DNA of 49,149 bases from CAZHGD01 sp964531735. GTDB lineage: Bacteria > Armatimonadota > UBA10988. Made by a program: the position numbers and the translations under genes. The stretch spans positions 1 to 49,149 of the forward strand of contig CAZHGD010000041.1 of NCBI GenBank assembly GCA_964531735.1, in the 5' to 3' direction. This document shows, in pieces, positions 9,585-18,484 of this stretch. Numbering within the stretch: position 1 is the first letter of the stretch; each line of letters opens with the position of its first letter. The notes beneath the pieces are model-generated. The model made no database searches, was not told the origin of the DNA, and was given only the letters and a program-made list of their open reading frames with translations.

Positions 9585-11573
9585 ATGGACGACGAACGGG
9601 TTGACTCGCCGCCGGCCTCAGCGCCGGCAGAACGCTGGACCTGGGCGCTGGTGCCCTGGGTGGCCGGGTCGGCCTGGATCGTTGGGCTGGCGGTCATGGT
9701 GCGGCACACCGAGCTGTTGCTCGGGCGGTACGTGGCGGGCGGCGTGCCGCCGGTCAGTGGGTTCGCGCTGCTGCTGGTGCTGCTGGTGGCCCAGGGGCTG
9801 TTGCGGCGGCTGGCCCATCGTGAAGTGCTCACGCGGCGGCAGATCCTGCTGGCCTACCTGATGCTCGGCTTCGCCTCGCCGCTGATTGGCTCGTACCTGG
9901 TGCGGGCCTGGCTGCCGCACCTGGTGGCCTTGGCCTACTGGGAGCCAAAGCGCCCGGAGTTGGCCGGGCTGGGGCAGTATCTGCCGCACTGGATCGGGCC
10001 GACGAGCGCCGCGGCGATCCGCAACTACTGGGAGGGCAGCCACTTCGCCGGGGCCACGCCGTGGGCCGAATGGCGCAAGCCGTTGCTGATGTGGTCGGTC
10101 TTCTTCGGGGCCGTCGGCGTGGCCATGTACAGCCTCATGGCGCTGTTCCAGCGGCAGTGGATCCGCGCCGAACGGTTGACCTATCCGTTGCTGTACCTGC
10201 CGCTGACGCTGACCGATGCCTCGGCCGGCCACCACGAGCGGCAGGTCTGGCGGCAGTGGCTGTTCTGGGCGGGCATCGGCGTCACGTTGCTGTTCAGCGC
10301 CGCCAACGTGGCGCACTGCGTGGTGCCCAGCGTGCCGGCGCCCGGCTTCTCCAAGTCGATGGCGCCCTACTTCACCGTCCGGCCCTGGACGCCGTTCGCC
10401 TCGCTCAATCTCTACTACATGATCGAGACCATCGGCTTCGGCTACTTCATTCCGCTCGAGGTCTCGTTCACCGTCTGGTTCAGCTACCTGGCGGTGAAGC
10501 TGTTCGCCTGCGCCGGCATCGCTTCGGGGCTGGAGCGGCCGGGCTTTCCGTTCATCCATGAGCAGTGCTCCGGCGCCTACTTCGCCTGCGCCGTCGCCGT
10601 GCTGGCGGGCAGCCGGCGGCACCTGGCCGCGCTGTGGCGGGCGGCCTGGCGGCTGGGCGAGGCCGAGGAATCGGAGCGCGTGGCCTGGATCAGCCTGTTC
10701 GCGGCCCTGGCCGTGATGCTCTGGTTCATGGTGCTGACCGGCGTGCCGTTGGTCGTCGCGGCGGCGTTCTGGGCCGTGCTGCTGGTGTTCATCGTGGTCT
10801 ACGCGCGCATCCGCGCCGAGACCGGCGCGCCGCTGGAGTTCACCTATCCCTACTGGATGCCGAAGACGCTGGTCACCTGGGCCTTCACGCCGAGTGGCGT
10901 GGTGGCCCTCGGCGGCATGCGCGCGCCGGTCAGCTTCGGGCTGTTCAGTTGGCTGTCGCGCCACCACTGGGCGATGAGCCAGGCCGCCTACAGCGCCGAC
11001 GCGTTCAAGATCCGCGAGACCGTCGGGATCTCGCGACGGGTCCTGGCCATCACCGTCGGGTTGGCCATCGTGGTCGGCGTGGCGGCGTCGGTGTGGGCGC
11101 ACCTGGACGCCTACTACGAGGTCGGCACCAACCTGGCCAGCGGCTCGCTGGGCCGCGGCGAGTACCGCGCGACCGTGGCCGTGGACGAGTTCAACCGCAC
11201 GGCGACCGAGCTGGCCGGCAACTGGCGCCGGCCGTGGGAGCGGCTGACCTACGCCGGTGGCGGCTTCGTCATCGCCGGGCTGCTGGCGCTGTTGCGCAGC
11301 CACGTCCCGGGCTGGCCGTTGCACCCGCTGGGCTTCATCCTGGCCACCGCCTATGGCGATCACAACACGGCCATCTTCCCGATGTTCGTGGCCTGGGCGG
11401 CCAAGGCGATGATCCAGAAGGCCGGCGGCCTGAAGGCTTACCGCAAGGGCGTGCCGTTCTTCATCGGGCTGATCGCCGGGCACTTCTTCTGGGCCGGCGT
11501 GGTCTGGCCGATCATCGCGGTGGCCATCGGGCCCGAGCGCAGCGGCGGCTACCACATCTTCTTCGGTGGCTGA
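9585..11573 (+). CDS. Polytopic DUF6785/DUF6784 family membrane protein
   Basis: A 662-residue integral membrane protein with roughly a dozen hydrophobic helices, beginning with WTWALVPWVAGSAWIVGLAV after a short cytoplasmic lead. The C-terminal stretch (HPLGFILATAYGD, then GGLKAYRKGVPFFIGLIAGHF) matches my recollection of DUF6784, and the N-terminal part that of DUF6785. These families are common in Armatimonadota and planctomycetes, often beside glycoside hydrolases. Transport of a sugar or glycoside is a reasonable guess, but no function is established. A purine-rich GCAGGGAGA lies 10-18 bases before ATG 9585. Its TGA (11571-11573) directly abuts the reverse stop of the convergent acetyltransferase gene, forming TGATCA with no space for a terminator between them. 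Confidence 0.75.
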   Translation: MDDERVDSPPASAPAERWTWALVPWVAGSAWIVGLAVMVRHTELLLGRYVAGGVPPVSGFALLLVLLVAQGLLRRLAHREVLTRRQILLAYLMLGFASPLIGSYLVRAWLPHLVALAYWEPKRPELAGLGQYLPHWIGPTSAAAIRNYWEGSHFAGATPWAEWRKPLLMWSVFFGAVGVAMYSLMALFQRQWIRAERLTYPLLYLPLTLTDASAGHHERQVWRQWLFWAGIGVTLLFSAANVAHCVVPSVPAPGFSKSMAPYFTVRPWTPFASLNLYYMIETIGFGYFIPLEVSFTVWFSYLAVKLFACAGIASGLERPGFPFIHEQCSGAYFACAVAVLAGSRRHLAALWRAAWRLGEAEESERVAWISLFAALAVMLWFMVLTGVPLVVAAAFWAVLLVFIVVYARIRAETGAPLEFTYPYWMPKTLVTWAFTPSGVVALGGMRAPVSFGLFSWLSRHHWAMSQAAYSADAFKIRETVGISRRVLAITVGLAIVVGVAASVWAHLDAYYEVGTNLASGSLGRGEYRATVAVDEFNRTATELAGNWRRPWERLTYAGGGFVIAGLLALLRSHVPGWPLHPLGFILATAYGDHNTAIFPMFVAWAAKAMIQKAGGLKAYRKGVPFFIGLIAGHFFWAGVVWPIIAVAIGPERSGGYHIFFGG

Positions 11574-12347
11574 TCAGGCCCGTCGCGACAGGGCGTAGAC
11601 GTCCTCGCCAAGCAGCCGGCAGGCCGAGTCGATGATGGCGCGAACGCGTGCGTTGATGACGCGCGCGTTGCCGACCTGCGTCGTGCGCAGCAGGCCCTCG
11701 GCGTCGAAGTGCGCTTCCAGCTTCGCGAAGTCGTTGGACGAGCCGTCCTGTCGCAGGAACTCGACCGCTGGCGACGGCACGAGGCTGCCGTCGGCCCGGC
11801 GCACCTGGGCCCGCGGGTAGTCGCGGTAGGCGCGATAGGGCACCTGACAGCGCTCCTCCGCCGCGTGCAGCGCGGTACACGACTGGAACGTGACGCCCAG
11901 CAGCAGGTTCCAGGCGTCGAGCTGGTAGAGCACGTCGAACGGGCTGCCGTCGCCGAAACTGCGCACCCCGTCGCCGAGCGCCGCCAGCGCGTGCGGGCCA
12001 CAGGCGGCCATGGAATGGCAGAGGTGCTCGCCGCGGAGCACGCCGGGCCGCCGGCGGAAGGTCTCCGGCACGCGACCGGTCTCGCAGGGCGTGGCCAGCA
12101 CATCGAACAGGGCTTCGTCGGCCTGGTGGAACGCGCCCCAGGTGAAGGTCGGCAGCACCAGCGTGCCGCCGGGTCCGAGCACCGCGAGGAGCGCGTCGAG
12201 CACGGCGTCGGCGCCGCCGACCACATGGCCGAAGGCCGAGAGCGACGAGTGTACCAGCACGGTGTCGCCGGCGGCGAGGCCGACGGCGCGGAGTCCGGCG
12301 GCGAGGTCGGCTTGGGTGACGGTGGGCGGATCGGTGGTGGTGCTCAT
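11574..12347 (-). CDS. AAC(3)-family N-acetyltransferase
   Basis: A 257-residue cytosolic protein of the aminoglycoside N3'-acetyltransferase (AAC(3)/YokD) fold, which transfers acetyl from acetyl-CoA to an amine. Visible hallmarks are VLVHSSLSAFG near residues 31-40, GPGGTLVLPTFTWG near 58-71, and the catalytic-type motif T159-x-x-H162-x-x-E165 in SCTALHAAEE. The length is normal for the family. Many chromosomal members are not resistance enzymes, and the usual HPxxS line is altered here to EHLCHSMAACG, so the substrate may differ from aminoglycosides. It is the last gene of a minus-strand operon, 7 bases after the HEPN gene. Calling it a resistance determinant would go beyond the evidence. 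Confidence 0.8.
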   Translation of the reverse strand: MSTTTDPPTVTQADLAAGLRAVGLAAGDTVLVHSSLSAFGHVVGGADAVLDALLAVLGPGGTLVLPTFTWGAFHQADEALFDVLATPCETGRVPETFRRRPGVLRGEHLCHSMAACGPHALAALGDGVRSFGDGSPFDVLYQLDAWNLLLGVTFQSCTALHAAEERCQVPYRAYRDYPRAQVRRADGSLVPSPAVEFLRQDGSSNDFAKLEAHFDAEGLLRTTQVGNARVINARVRAIIDSACRLLGEDVYALSRRA

Positions 12348-12354
12348 CGAGGGC

Positions 12355-13191
12355 TCACTGGGTGTCGGCGAGGCGGCTCATCGTGTCCAGCACGGCTCTG
12401 GCCACTTGCAGGGCGAGGCCGGCCTGTTCGCCGGTAGCGTCGCTACCCTCGTGGATCACGGCGTTACGATGCCGGTAGCTGTCGTTCAGCGGTGGCCACA
12501 TGTCGCCCAACTCACGATGCAATGAACGTCCGGTGGCCAGGTGAAGACCCGCCGTCATCTTGCCCTTGAGGCTGACGTCTCGACCGGTGAGGGTGTCGAA
12601 CAGCCGCTCGTGGTCCTGGCCCGACAGGTCGGCCAAGCCGGCTTGCAGCAAGCCTTGGTAGGTGGCGCTGAACGCGGCTTCGACGGCGCTCCAGCAGAGC
12701 AGGACGGCTTCGCGGTAGCGGCCTTCGGCGGTCGCCACTCGCGCGTCGAGCACCAGCAGGGCCGGCACGGGTGGATCACCCGCGCCGCGGAGCGCCGAGC
12801 GGATGTGGTCGGCAACGTCGCTTGGCCGTCGGGCGCTGAAGGCGGCCGGGCCCGCCGTCACCTGCTCATAGCGACCATGGTTTGGGCCCCAGGGCTGGAG
12901 GCCGTCAACGAACGCGAACGGACTGGCCTGAGCCAAGGTCAGTTCGGTGACCGCGGCATCGTCGGTCACGAAACGACACCAGCGCAGCAGGCGGTTCGTG
13001 GCGGCCAGAGCGGCCTGGGCCAGTCGGGCCTGCTCGGCGCCTTGTCGGTCGGCCGGCAGGCCGTCGGCGACGGCGAACCTGACCGACACCATCGTGGCCT
13101 CATCGGGTGAAGCGGCGGCCAGCCAGAGGTCACCATACTGGCCATCCGGCAGGTCGAGACGCCGCGGCAGGCGGAAACTGACGGTGATCAC
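12355..13191 (-). CDS. Protein with Apea-like HEPN domain
   Basis: A 278-residue soluble protein. The N-terminal ~130 residues are not recognised (strand-rich, starting ITVSFRLPRRLDLPDG). The C-terminal half is helical (REAVLLCWSAVEAAFSATYQGLL) and ends in RHRNAVIHEG at about 240-249. This gives the R-x4-H signature of HEPN domains (Arg 242, His 247), in the arrangement typical of Apea-like HEPN. Many HEPN proteins are RNases used in toxin-antitoxin, abortive-infection or stress systems, and others only bind. The start is GTG at 13191, whose codon overlaps the upstream gene's TGA by four bases (GTGA), implying translational coupling. No MNT nucleotidyltransferase partner is adjacent; the unknown 85-residue protein is the direct partner. 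Confidence 0.65.
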   Translation of the reverse strand: MITVSFRLPRRLDLPDGQYGDLWLAAASPDEATMVSVRFAVADGLPADRQGAEQARLAQAALAATNRLLRWCRFVTDDAAVTELTLAQASPFAFVDGLQPWGPNHGRYEQVTAGPAAFSARRPSDVADHIRSALRGAGDPPVPALLVLDARVATAEGRYREAVLLCWSAVEAAFSATYQGLLQAGLADLSGQDHERLFDTLTGRDVSLKGKMTAGLHLATGRSLHRELGDMWPPLNDSYRHRNAVIHEGSDATGEQAGLALQVARAVLDTMSRLADTQ

Positions 13192-13445
13192 TGGAGGGGC
13201 GACGTGTGGATCAGGCGCAGATGGTCGCCGTAGCCGTTGTCGACGGCGAACGCCTGGACCTGCGACAGGAACCCGTATCCGCCGGGGCCAAGGGCCGATC
13301 CGGACTTGGGGGCTATGTAGGCGACCATGGTGCCGTTCTGGACAAACAGATCGACCCGCGCGTCTTCGCCGTCCAGCGTCCCCATGTAGGTCCCGTAGAA
13401 GTCGCCGACATTCCGCTGGAATGTCGGGTTCACCTCGATGCCCAT
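13188..13445 (-). CDS. Small protein of unknown function upstream of the HEPN gene
   Basis: An 85-residue protein starting MGIEVNPTFQRNVGDFYG and ending LRLIHTSPLQ. The ATG at 13445 is preferred over further upstream in-frame starts because the upstream translation is low-complexity and Arg/Pro-rich, while ACGGAG lies 8 bases before this ATG and a promoter-like element lies further up. No signal peptide, membrane segment or known motif is visible. The glycine-rich centre (IAPKSGSALGPGGYG) and alternating hydrophobics suggest a small beta-rich fold. The gene overlaps the HEPN gene by four bases. It could be a regulator or antitoxin of that protein, but this rests on position alone. Confidence 0.5.
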   Translation of the reverse strand: MGIEVNPTFQRNVGDFYGTYMGTLDGEDARVDLFVQNGTMVAYIAPKSGSALGPGGYGFLSQVQAFAVDNGYGDHLRLIHTSPLQ

Positions 13446-13485
13446 CTCCGCACTCCGTGGCGTCACCCGAGCCCCGCTACGCCGG

Positions 13486-13515
13486 ATCTTACCATGCCGC
13501 CATTGGCCTCGTCCA
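13486..13515 (-). promoter_or_regulatory. Sigma70-like promoter for the HEPN/acetyltransferase operon
   Basis: Read on the minus strand, TGGACG (13515-13510) and TAAGAT (13491-13486) are separated by 18 bases. The -35 matches four of six consensus positions and the -10 is good. Transcription would begin near 13478, giving a leader of about 33 bases that includes the ACGGAG ribosome-binding site of the small gene. Confidence 0.5.
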
Positions 13516-13600
13516 GGATGGCTGGGTCGCCGCGAGAAGGTGTCAGGCTCCTCCGCTGCGTATACCGCAACGGCCGCCGAGCCGGCCCGGGTGAACCACC

Positions 13601-16600
13601 ATGCTCCGCGCAAGCCTGCCGTTGCTGGTCGTGCTGGTGGCCGTATCAGCGGTCTGTGCCCAGACGCACTGGTCCGCGCCGGGCCGGGGCGCCAAGGTCG
13701 CCGCGCTGATCCCTGGCCGCGGCGTACCGAAGCTCACGCGCGAGAACCTGTTCGCCGACTGGTGCCGGCAGCAGGTGCAGCGCTGGCAGGCCGAGCACGG
13801 TGACTGGTCGGCCGCCAAGGCGTTCGACGGCTACGTCACCGCGGGGCCGGCCGACGGCGAGCTGACCCGCGACTTCCCCCGCCATATTGCGCCGTTGGCC
13901 CGGGTGCGCTCCGGCCGGGCCGATCCCGCCAAAGCCGAGGTGGCGCTGATCAGCTACTGCCCGTTCTGCGGCTCGTGGGGCTTCAGCCTGAGTTGGGACC
14001 AGGCTAACGCCTACCACGCCACCACCACCTGCTGCCGCACCGAACTGTACGGGCGCGAGCGTGACTGCCCCGCCAACTACCCGTTGCGGCCGAACGCCAC
14101 CGTCACGTTCGACCACCTCGACGGCACGCAGGTGAGTGTGCCCTGCACGGTCTACCGCGACCGCGACGGCGTGGAGTGGGAGCTGTTCCTGGGCACGCTG
14201 TGCGACCAGCGCCGTTGGCTCGAGGTCGGCAGCAGCTTGGTGACGCAGCTCGATCAACAGTTCGAGGCCAGCGGTGACCCGCGCTGCGTGCACAAAATCG
14301 CCGCCATCCTGAACCAGGTGGCCGACACCTACTACGGTCTGCCGCTGTGCTACAACAACGAGCTGGCCAAGGGCAAGGACGGGCGCCAACTGACGCGGGC
14401 CGAGTGGCTGGCCGTGCCGCAGCCGGTCATCTTCGAGAACAGCTACCTGGGTGGCTGGAACCGCCGCACACCGCACTTCAACAAGGGCTGGCTGAACATG
14501 CTGCGCGAGCACATCTGGGTGCAGCCGTTCGCCCGCGCGCGCCACCACCCCAGCTTCAAGGAGTACTCCCGTCGCGTACTCGGTGATCCGGAGGCGCTCG
14601 ACCGCAAGGTCACCGACCGCCTGTTGCGCGAGGTGGCCTGGATGTTCCGCACCGTGTTCAGCCAGAAGCTGCTGACCAACTACCAGGAGGCCAACTACGT
14701 CGACCTCTGGCTGTTGGGCGTGCTGGTGGGCGACGAGCTGCTGATCGACTTCGCCGGGCCGGCCCAGGAGGTGGCGATGTACAACCACACCTACCAGGAC
14801 GGGCTCAACGGCGAGGGCGCGCCGAACTACATGTGGATGCCGGGTGGCTACTTCTACCCCTACCTGCGCGACCCCAAGGGCTGGTTGCGGTTCTACCCGA
14901 AGTTCCTCGAGGAGCACCCGTTCTACCACGCCGCCGCCAGCGAGATGCACCAACTGACCACCGTGCGCGGGCTGGCGATCGAGTTCGGCGATCAGCACGA
15001 GATGGCCTACGCGCCCAACCTGGTCACCGACGCCGCGGCGCTGGCGGCCAACGAAGCTCGCGGCAGTCGCAACTGGGCCGGCTACGGCGTCGGCATCCTG
15101 CGCGTGGGTGGCGCGGGTCACCGGCAGGAAGTGTCGCTGGCCTACACCCGTGCTTCGCTGCACAACGCGCAGGACGCGTTGAGCCTGGAGTGCTGGGTGG
15201 ACGGCGTGCCCGTGATGCGCCGCGGCGGCTATGCGGCGCACTGGTCGAATGCTCGGCTGCAATGGGAGCGCCCGGAGTTCGCGGCGCTGCGGCGGATGGG
15301 TTACCCGAAGGAGATGGTTGAAGGCCCGCGCGGGTTCGATAGCTGGACCTGGGTCTGGGCGCACAGCCCGCTGTGCCAGAACGGCACCACCGTCGACGAG
15401 CTCGGCTGCGGCGCCGGCTGGGGCGACAACCGCGGCTACGGCGAAGTGGTCACCTACAAGGGCGGCGAGCCGGCCGGGACGCCCGGGTCGGGCTTCCAGG
15501 TGCTCGACGTGCGCGATCACTACTCCTACGCGCGCGTGGGCAAGGACCTCAGCGACTTCCGCCGCACGCTGATCGGTGTCGAAGGGCCGGATGGCCGACC
15601 GTACGTGCTGGACCTGCTGAAGATGGTCGGCGGCCAGCGGCAGGCGCTCTATCAGAGCGCGGTGGGCGAACGTGTGGCCGCTGAACTGCCCGCGGCGACC
15701 GGTGAGCGTGCGGCGGACCTGGCGACGGCCTGGTTCGGCGAGAGACTGCCGGTCGACAACACCGAGTACCGCAACTACCGGCAGGTCCGCGGCGTGTCGC
15801 GGGCGCCGGCGCCGGCCGGCACCTGGGGCGTCACCTGGGCCGCCGATGCTGCCGCCTTCGCGCCGCGCGACCCGCGTGGCGGCGCGTTCACGCGGCCGCT
15901 GCCGGCCGGTGTGGGTCAGGTGCGGCTGCGGCTGCTCGGGCTACAGCCGGCCGGCGGCGCCACCCGGCTGTTCAGCGGCCGCGGGCCCTGGATTGGCTGG
16001 GTCAAGCAACCGTTGCCCGGCGGCCAGCGCGTCGACGGCAACGTGGCCTTCCTGGACGCGCGTGACTTCCTCATCGAGCAGCGCGTGGCCGAGCCAGGCG
16101 GCGGGCCGCTGACCAGCCTCTACACCCATGTGCTGGAGGGCTTCCGCGAGGGCGAGACGTCGGCCATTCGCGAGCTGAAGGTCGTACCGGCCAAAAGCGT
16201 GGCCGGTGGCGCGCGTGACCTCGTCGCGCTGGAGCTGGCCTTCGTGGCCGGGCATCGCGACACGGTCATCTACCAGTCTGAGGATGGTACGGTGGAGCTG
16301 GCCGACGGCCTGCGGACCGACGCGCGGTACGCGCTGCTGCGCCGTGGCGCCGATGGTCAGGTGCTGGCCGCGGAGCTGTGCCGTGGCACCCGGCTGGTCG
16401 CGCCCGGCTTCGAGGCGACGGGCGCCGGCGAGTTCGCGGGCACGATCGTCGATGTGCTCGGCGACCTGACCGGCACGCGGCGCGAGAGCGCGCTGCTCAT
16501 CAAGCCGGACCGGCCGTGGCCGACCGGCGACGATCTGCGCGGGCGCCAACTGCTGGTGCGGTTCGAGAGCCCGCACCGCGCCCCGGCCAACGAGGGCTGG

Positions 16601-18025
16601 CGGGTGGAGCGCGTGACGCCGCAGGCCGACGGTCTGCTGCGCGTCGACGTGCAGGACGGCGCGCCGTTCGTGACCAGTTGGCACCAGGTCAGCGTGCTGC
16701 CGGCCGACCGGCCGCACGTGCTGCGCACCTGGCGGCCGATGGTCGACCATGGCAACGGCCCGTGGTACCACGGCCTGAAGGCGTGGTTCCCCGAGCGCGG
16801 CCGGACCTACACCATCGCCAAGGTCAACGCCGTCGGCGGCGGTTACGGCGGCGACACGCTGGAACTCGACGGCGCGGTCAACCTGGCCGCCGACGGCATC
16901 AAAGTGGGTGACTGGTACGTCATCCACGGCGTCGAGCCGGGGCGCCGGGTGATGGTCGCCAACGAGCTGTGTTGGCGCCGTGAGCCGGCCGAGGGCTGGC
17001 GGCAGTACGCGCTGCGCGCCACCGGGCCGGCGGCGGTGCGCACCGCGGCGACGGCGGCGCCGCTGGCCTGCCGTTGCGGCGACGGGCCGTGGCGCGACTG
17101 CCCGGCCGGCAAGGGCGAGTTCAGCGCCGAGGAGACGCGGGGCCAGGTGGTCCGCCTGCTGCTCGACCGACCGGCCTGGCTGAAGATCGACGACCGCGGC
17201 GCGCCGGCGGTGACCGAACTGGCGCTGGACGGGCGCGCGCTGACCGCGGAGCAGGCCAAAGACCTCGGCTGGATCGAGCCACCCAAGCGGCTCACCGTGG
17301 CCTTCCGCGACGCCGACAACCCGCTCGACCTGGCCGGGCTGACCGTGACGCTCAACGGCCGGCGACTGACCGGCCCCGCGGTGGCTGTCGGCCAGGCCAC
17401 CGAAGATGGTCGCGCCGTGCGTCTGGAGGTCGATCTCGCCCAGGCCCTGGCGTCGGAGGCCCACCGCTCACGGCGGCACCAACTGACCATCAGCCTGGCC
17501 GACCGCTCCATCGACCGGCGGCGCACCACGGTGGTGCTGGCGTTCATCAGCAAGGTGGCGCTGGAGACCGGCGTCACCTACCTCAGCGACCTCAAGCCGG
17601 TCAGCTCATTCGCCCACGGCGGCCTGATCACCGATCGCGACTACGTCGGCAATCCGGCGGCTATCGCCGGCCGGCTCTACCCGAAGTGCCTGACGCTCTG
17701 CCCCGAGCCGCACCCCGAGGGCACGCACGGCGAGGTGGTCTACGAGTTGCCGGCCCGCGCCGGCGAGTGGACGTTCCTGGCCGAAGTGGGCATCAGCGAA
17801 TCGGCGGCGGCCAACGGCAGCGCCCAGTTCCTGGTGCAGACCGGTCCGAGCGCCACCGGTCCTTGGACCACCCGCCACACGTCGCCGGTACGCCGCGGCG
17901 GCGAGGATCCGGTGGCCATCACGCTGCCGCTGGGACCGGCGCGGTTCCTGCGGTTGTGGACCACCGATGCCGGCGACGGCATCAACAGCGACCACGCCGT
18001 GTGGGGCGCGGCGCGACTGAAGTGA
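13601..18025 (+). CDS. Very large secreted heparinase II/III-like protein with NPCBM-like C-terminus
   Basis: A 1,474-residue exported protein with signal peptide MLRASLPLLVVLVAVSAVCAQ. Residues ~50-460 look like the alpha/alpha-toroid of polysaccharide lyases of the heparinase II/III type. The next ~250 residues carry the beta-domain signature SPLCQNGTTVDE, equivalent to the family's S-x-x-H-N-T-V-x-V-D line. A Cys-rich element (CPFCGSWG, then TTCC) lies near residues 120-150. Two or three further beta-rich regions follow. The last ~150 residues (TYLSDLKPVSSFAHGG to INSDHAVWGAARLK) resemble an NPCBM/discoidin-type carbohydrate-binding module. Known heparinases are 600-800 residues, so this is about twice normal. 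It may cleave or bind acidic glycans, but the lyase active-site residues could not be mapped with confidence. The start has only a weak ribosome-binding site. Confidence 0.7.
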   Translation: MLRASLPLLVVLVAVSAVCAQTHWSAPGRGAKVAALIPGRGVPKLTRENLFADWCRQQVQRWQAEHGDWSAAKAFDGYVTAGPADGELTRDFPRHIAPLARVRSGRADPAKAEVALISYCPFCGSWGFSLSWDQANAYHATTTCCRTELYGRERDCPANYPLRPNATVTFDHLDGTQVSVPCTVYRDRDGVEWELFLGTLCDQRRWLEVGSSLVTQLDQQFEASGDPRCVHKIAAILNQVADTYYGLPLCYNNELAKGKDGRQLTRAEWLAVPQPVIFENSYLGGWNRRTPHFNKGWLNMLREHIWVQPFARARHHPSFKEYSRRVLGDPEALDRKVTDRLLREVAWMFRTVFSQKLLTNYQEANYVDLWLLGVLVGDELLIDFAGPAQEVAMYNHTYQDGLNGEGAPNYMWMPGGYFYPYLRDPKGWLRFYPKFLEEHPFYHAAASEMHQLTTVRGLAIEFGDQHEMAYAPNLVTDAAALAANEARGSRNWAGYGVGILRVGGAGHRQEVSLAYTRASLHNAQDALSLECWVDGVPVMRRGGYAAHWSNARLQWERPEFAALRRMGYPKEMVEGPRGFDSWTWVWAHSPLCQNGTTVDELGCGAGWGDNRGYGEVVTYKGGEPAGTPGSGFQVLDVRDHYSYARVGKDLSDFRRTLIGVEGPDGRPYVLDLLKMVGGQRQALYQSAVGERVAAELPAATGERAADLATAWFGERLPVDNTEYRNYRQVRGVSRAPAPAGTWGVTWAADAAAFAPRDPRGGAFTRPLPAGVGQVRLRLLGLQPAGGATRLFSGRGPWIGWVKQPLPGGQRVDGNVAFLDARDFLIEQRVAEPGGGPLTSLYTHVLEGFREGETSAIRELKVVPAKSVAGGARDLVALELAFVAGHRDTVIYQSEDGTVELADGLRTDARYALLRRGADGQVLAAELCRGTRLVAPGFEATGAGEFAGTIVDVLGDLTGTRRESALLIKPDRPWPTGDDLRGRQLLVRFESPHRAPANEGWRVERVTPQADGLLRVDVQDGAPFVTSWHQVSVLPADRPHVLRTWRPMVDHGNGPWYHGLKAWFPERGRTYTIAKVNAVGGGYGGDTLELDGAVNLAADGIKVGDWYVIHGVEPGRRVMVANELCWRREPAEGWRQYALRATGPAAVRTAATAAPLACRCGDGPWRDCPAGKGEFSAEETRGQVVRLLLDRPAWLKIDDRGAPAVTELALDGRALTAEQAKDLGWIEPPKRLTVAFRDADNPLDLAGLTVTLNGRRLTGPAVAVGQATEDGRAVRLEVDLAQALASEAHRSRRHQLTISLADRSIDRRRTTVVLAFISKVALETGVTYLSDLKPVSSFAHGGLITDRDYVGNPAAIAGRLYPKCLTLCPEPHPEGTHGEVVYELPARAGEWTFLAEVGISESAAANGSAQFLVQTGPSATGPWTTRHTSPVRRGGEDPVAITLPLGPARFLRLWTTDAGDGINSDHAVWGAARLK

Positions 18026-18041
18026 GCCAGCGAGGTGGCCG

Positions 18042-18473
18042 ATGGGCGAGCGCTGCATCTTCTGCGAGATGATCGCCGGTACGTTCCCGGTCAGCCTGAT
18101 CTGCCAGGACGAGTTGACCTTGGCGGTGGTGGACATCCGGCAGTTCCATCCGGGTCATGTGCTGGTGATGCCGCGCGCGCACCTGGCCGACGTGCGGGAG
18201 CTGGACGAGGTGACCGGCGCGGCGCTGATGCGCACGCTCAGCCGCGTCACGCGTGCCGTGGGCGAGGCGTTTCCGCAGGAGGGCCTCAGCCTGTGGCACT
18301 CCATCGGCCCGGCGGCGTACCAGGAGGTGCCGCACCTGCACCTCCACATCCACCCGCGGCGCACCGATGACGGCTTCATGCGCCTCTACCCGACCGCGCC
18401 GCCGCGCGCCGACCGGGCCACCATGGACGCGTATGCCGTACGCGTGCGCGAGCAACTCGGGCTGGGCGACTGA
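18042..18473 (+). CDS. HIT-family nucleotide-binding protein
   Basis: A 143-residue cytosolic protein of the histidine triad superfamily, close to the usual length of bacterial HIT hydrolases. The diagnostic line is QEVPHLHLHIHPR (Gln 94, His 98, 100, 102 and 104), and an N-terminal C5-x-x-C8 pair is typical of zinc-binding members. Such proteins hydrolyse or transfer nucleotide phosphoramidates or dinucleoside polyphosphates. The gene starts 16 bases after the heparinase-like gene with a GCGAGGTGG ribosome-binding site, so it is probably co-transcribed although functionally unrelated. It converges on the minus-strand STN-TPR gene with only 11 bases between them. Confidence 0.92.
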   Translation: MGERCIFCEMIAGTFPVSLICQDELTLAVVDIRQFHPGHVLVMPRAHLADVRELDEVTGAALMRTLSRVTRAVGEAFPQEGLSLWHSIGPAAYQEVPHLHLHIHPRRTDDGFMRLYPTAPPRADRATMDAYAVRVREQLGLGD

Positions 18474-18484
18474 CCTGGCCGGCG

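Noticed and set aside
5941..9585. Minus-strand open frame of 1,214 codons opposite the DUF4838 gene
   Set aside because: Same artefact of GC-rich third positions. It crosses two real genes and has no ribosome-binding site or recognisable domain.
11574..12347. Aminoglycoside resistance gene
   Set aside because: The fold and catalytic motif fit AAC(3), but the conserved HPxxS line is changed and no mobile element or other resistance gene is near. A chromosomal acetyltransferase of unknown substrate is the safer call.
13188..13613. Longer reading (141 aa) of the small protein
   Set aside because: The first 56 residues are Arg/Pro-rich and the longer frame overlaps the promoter (13486-13515). 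ATG 13445 has a ribosome-binding site.
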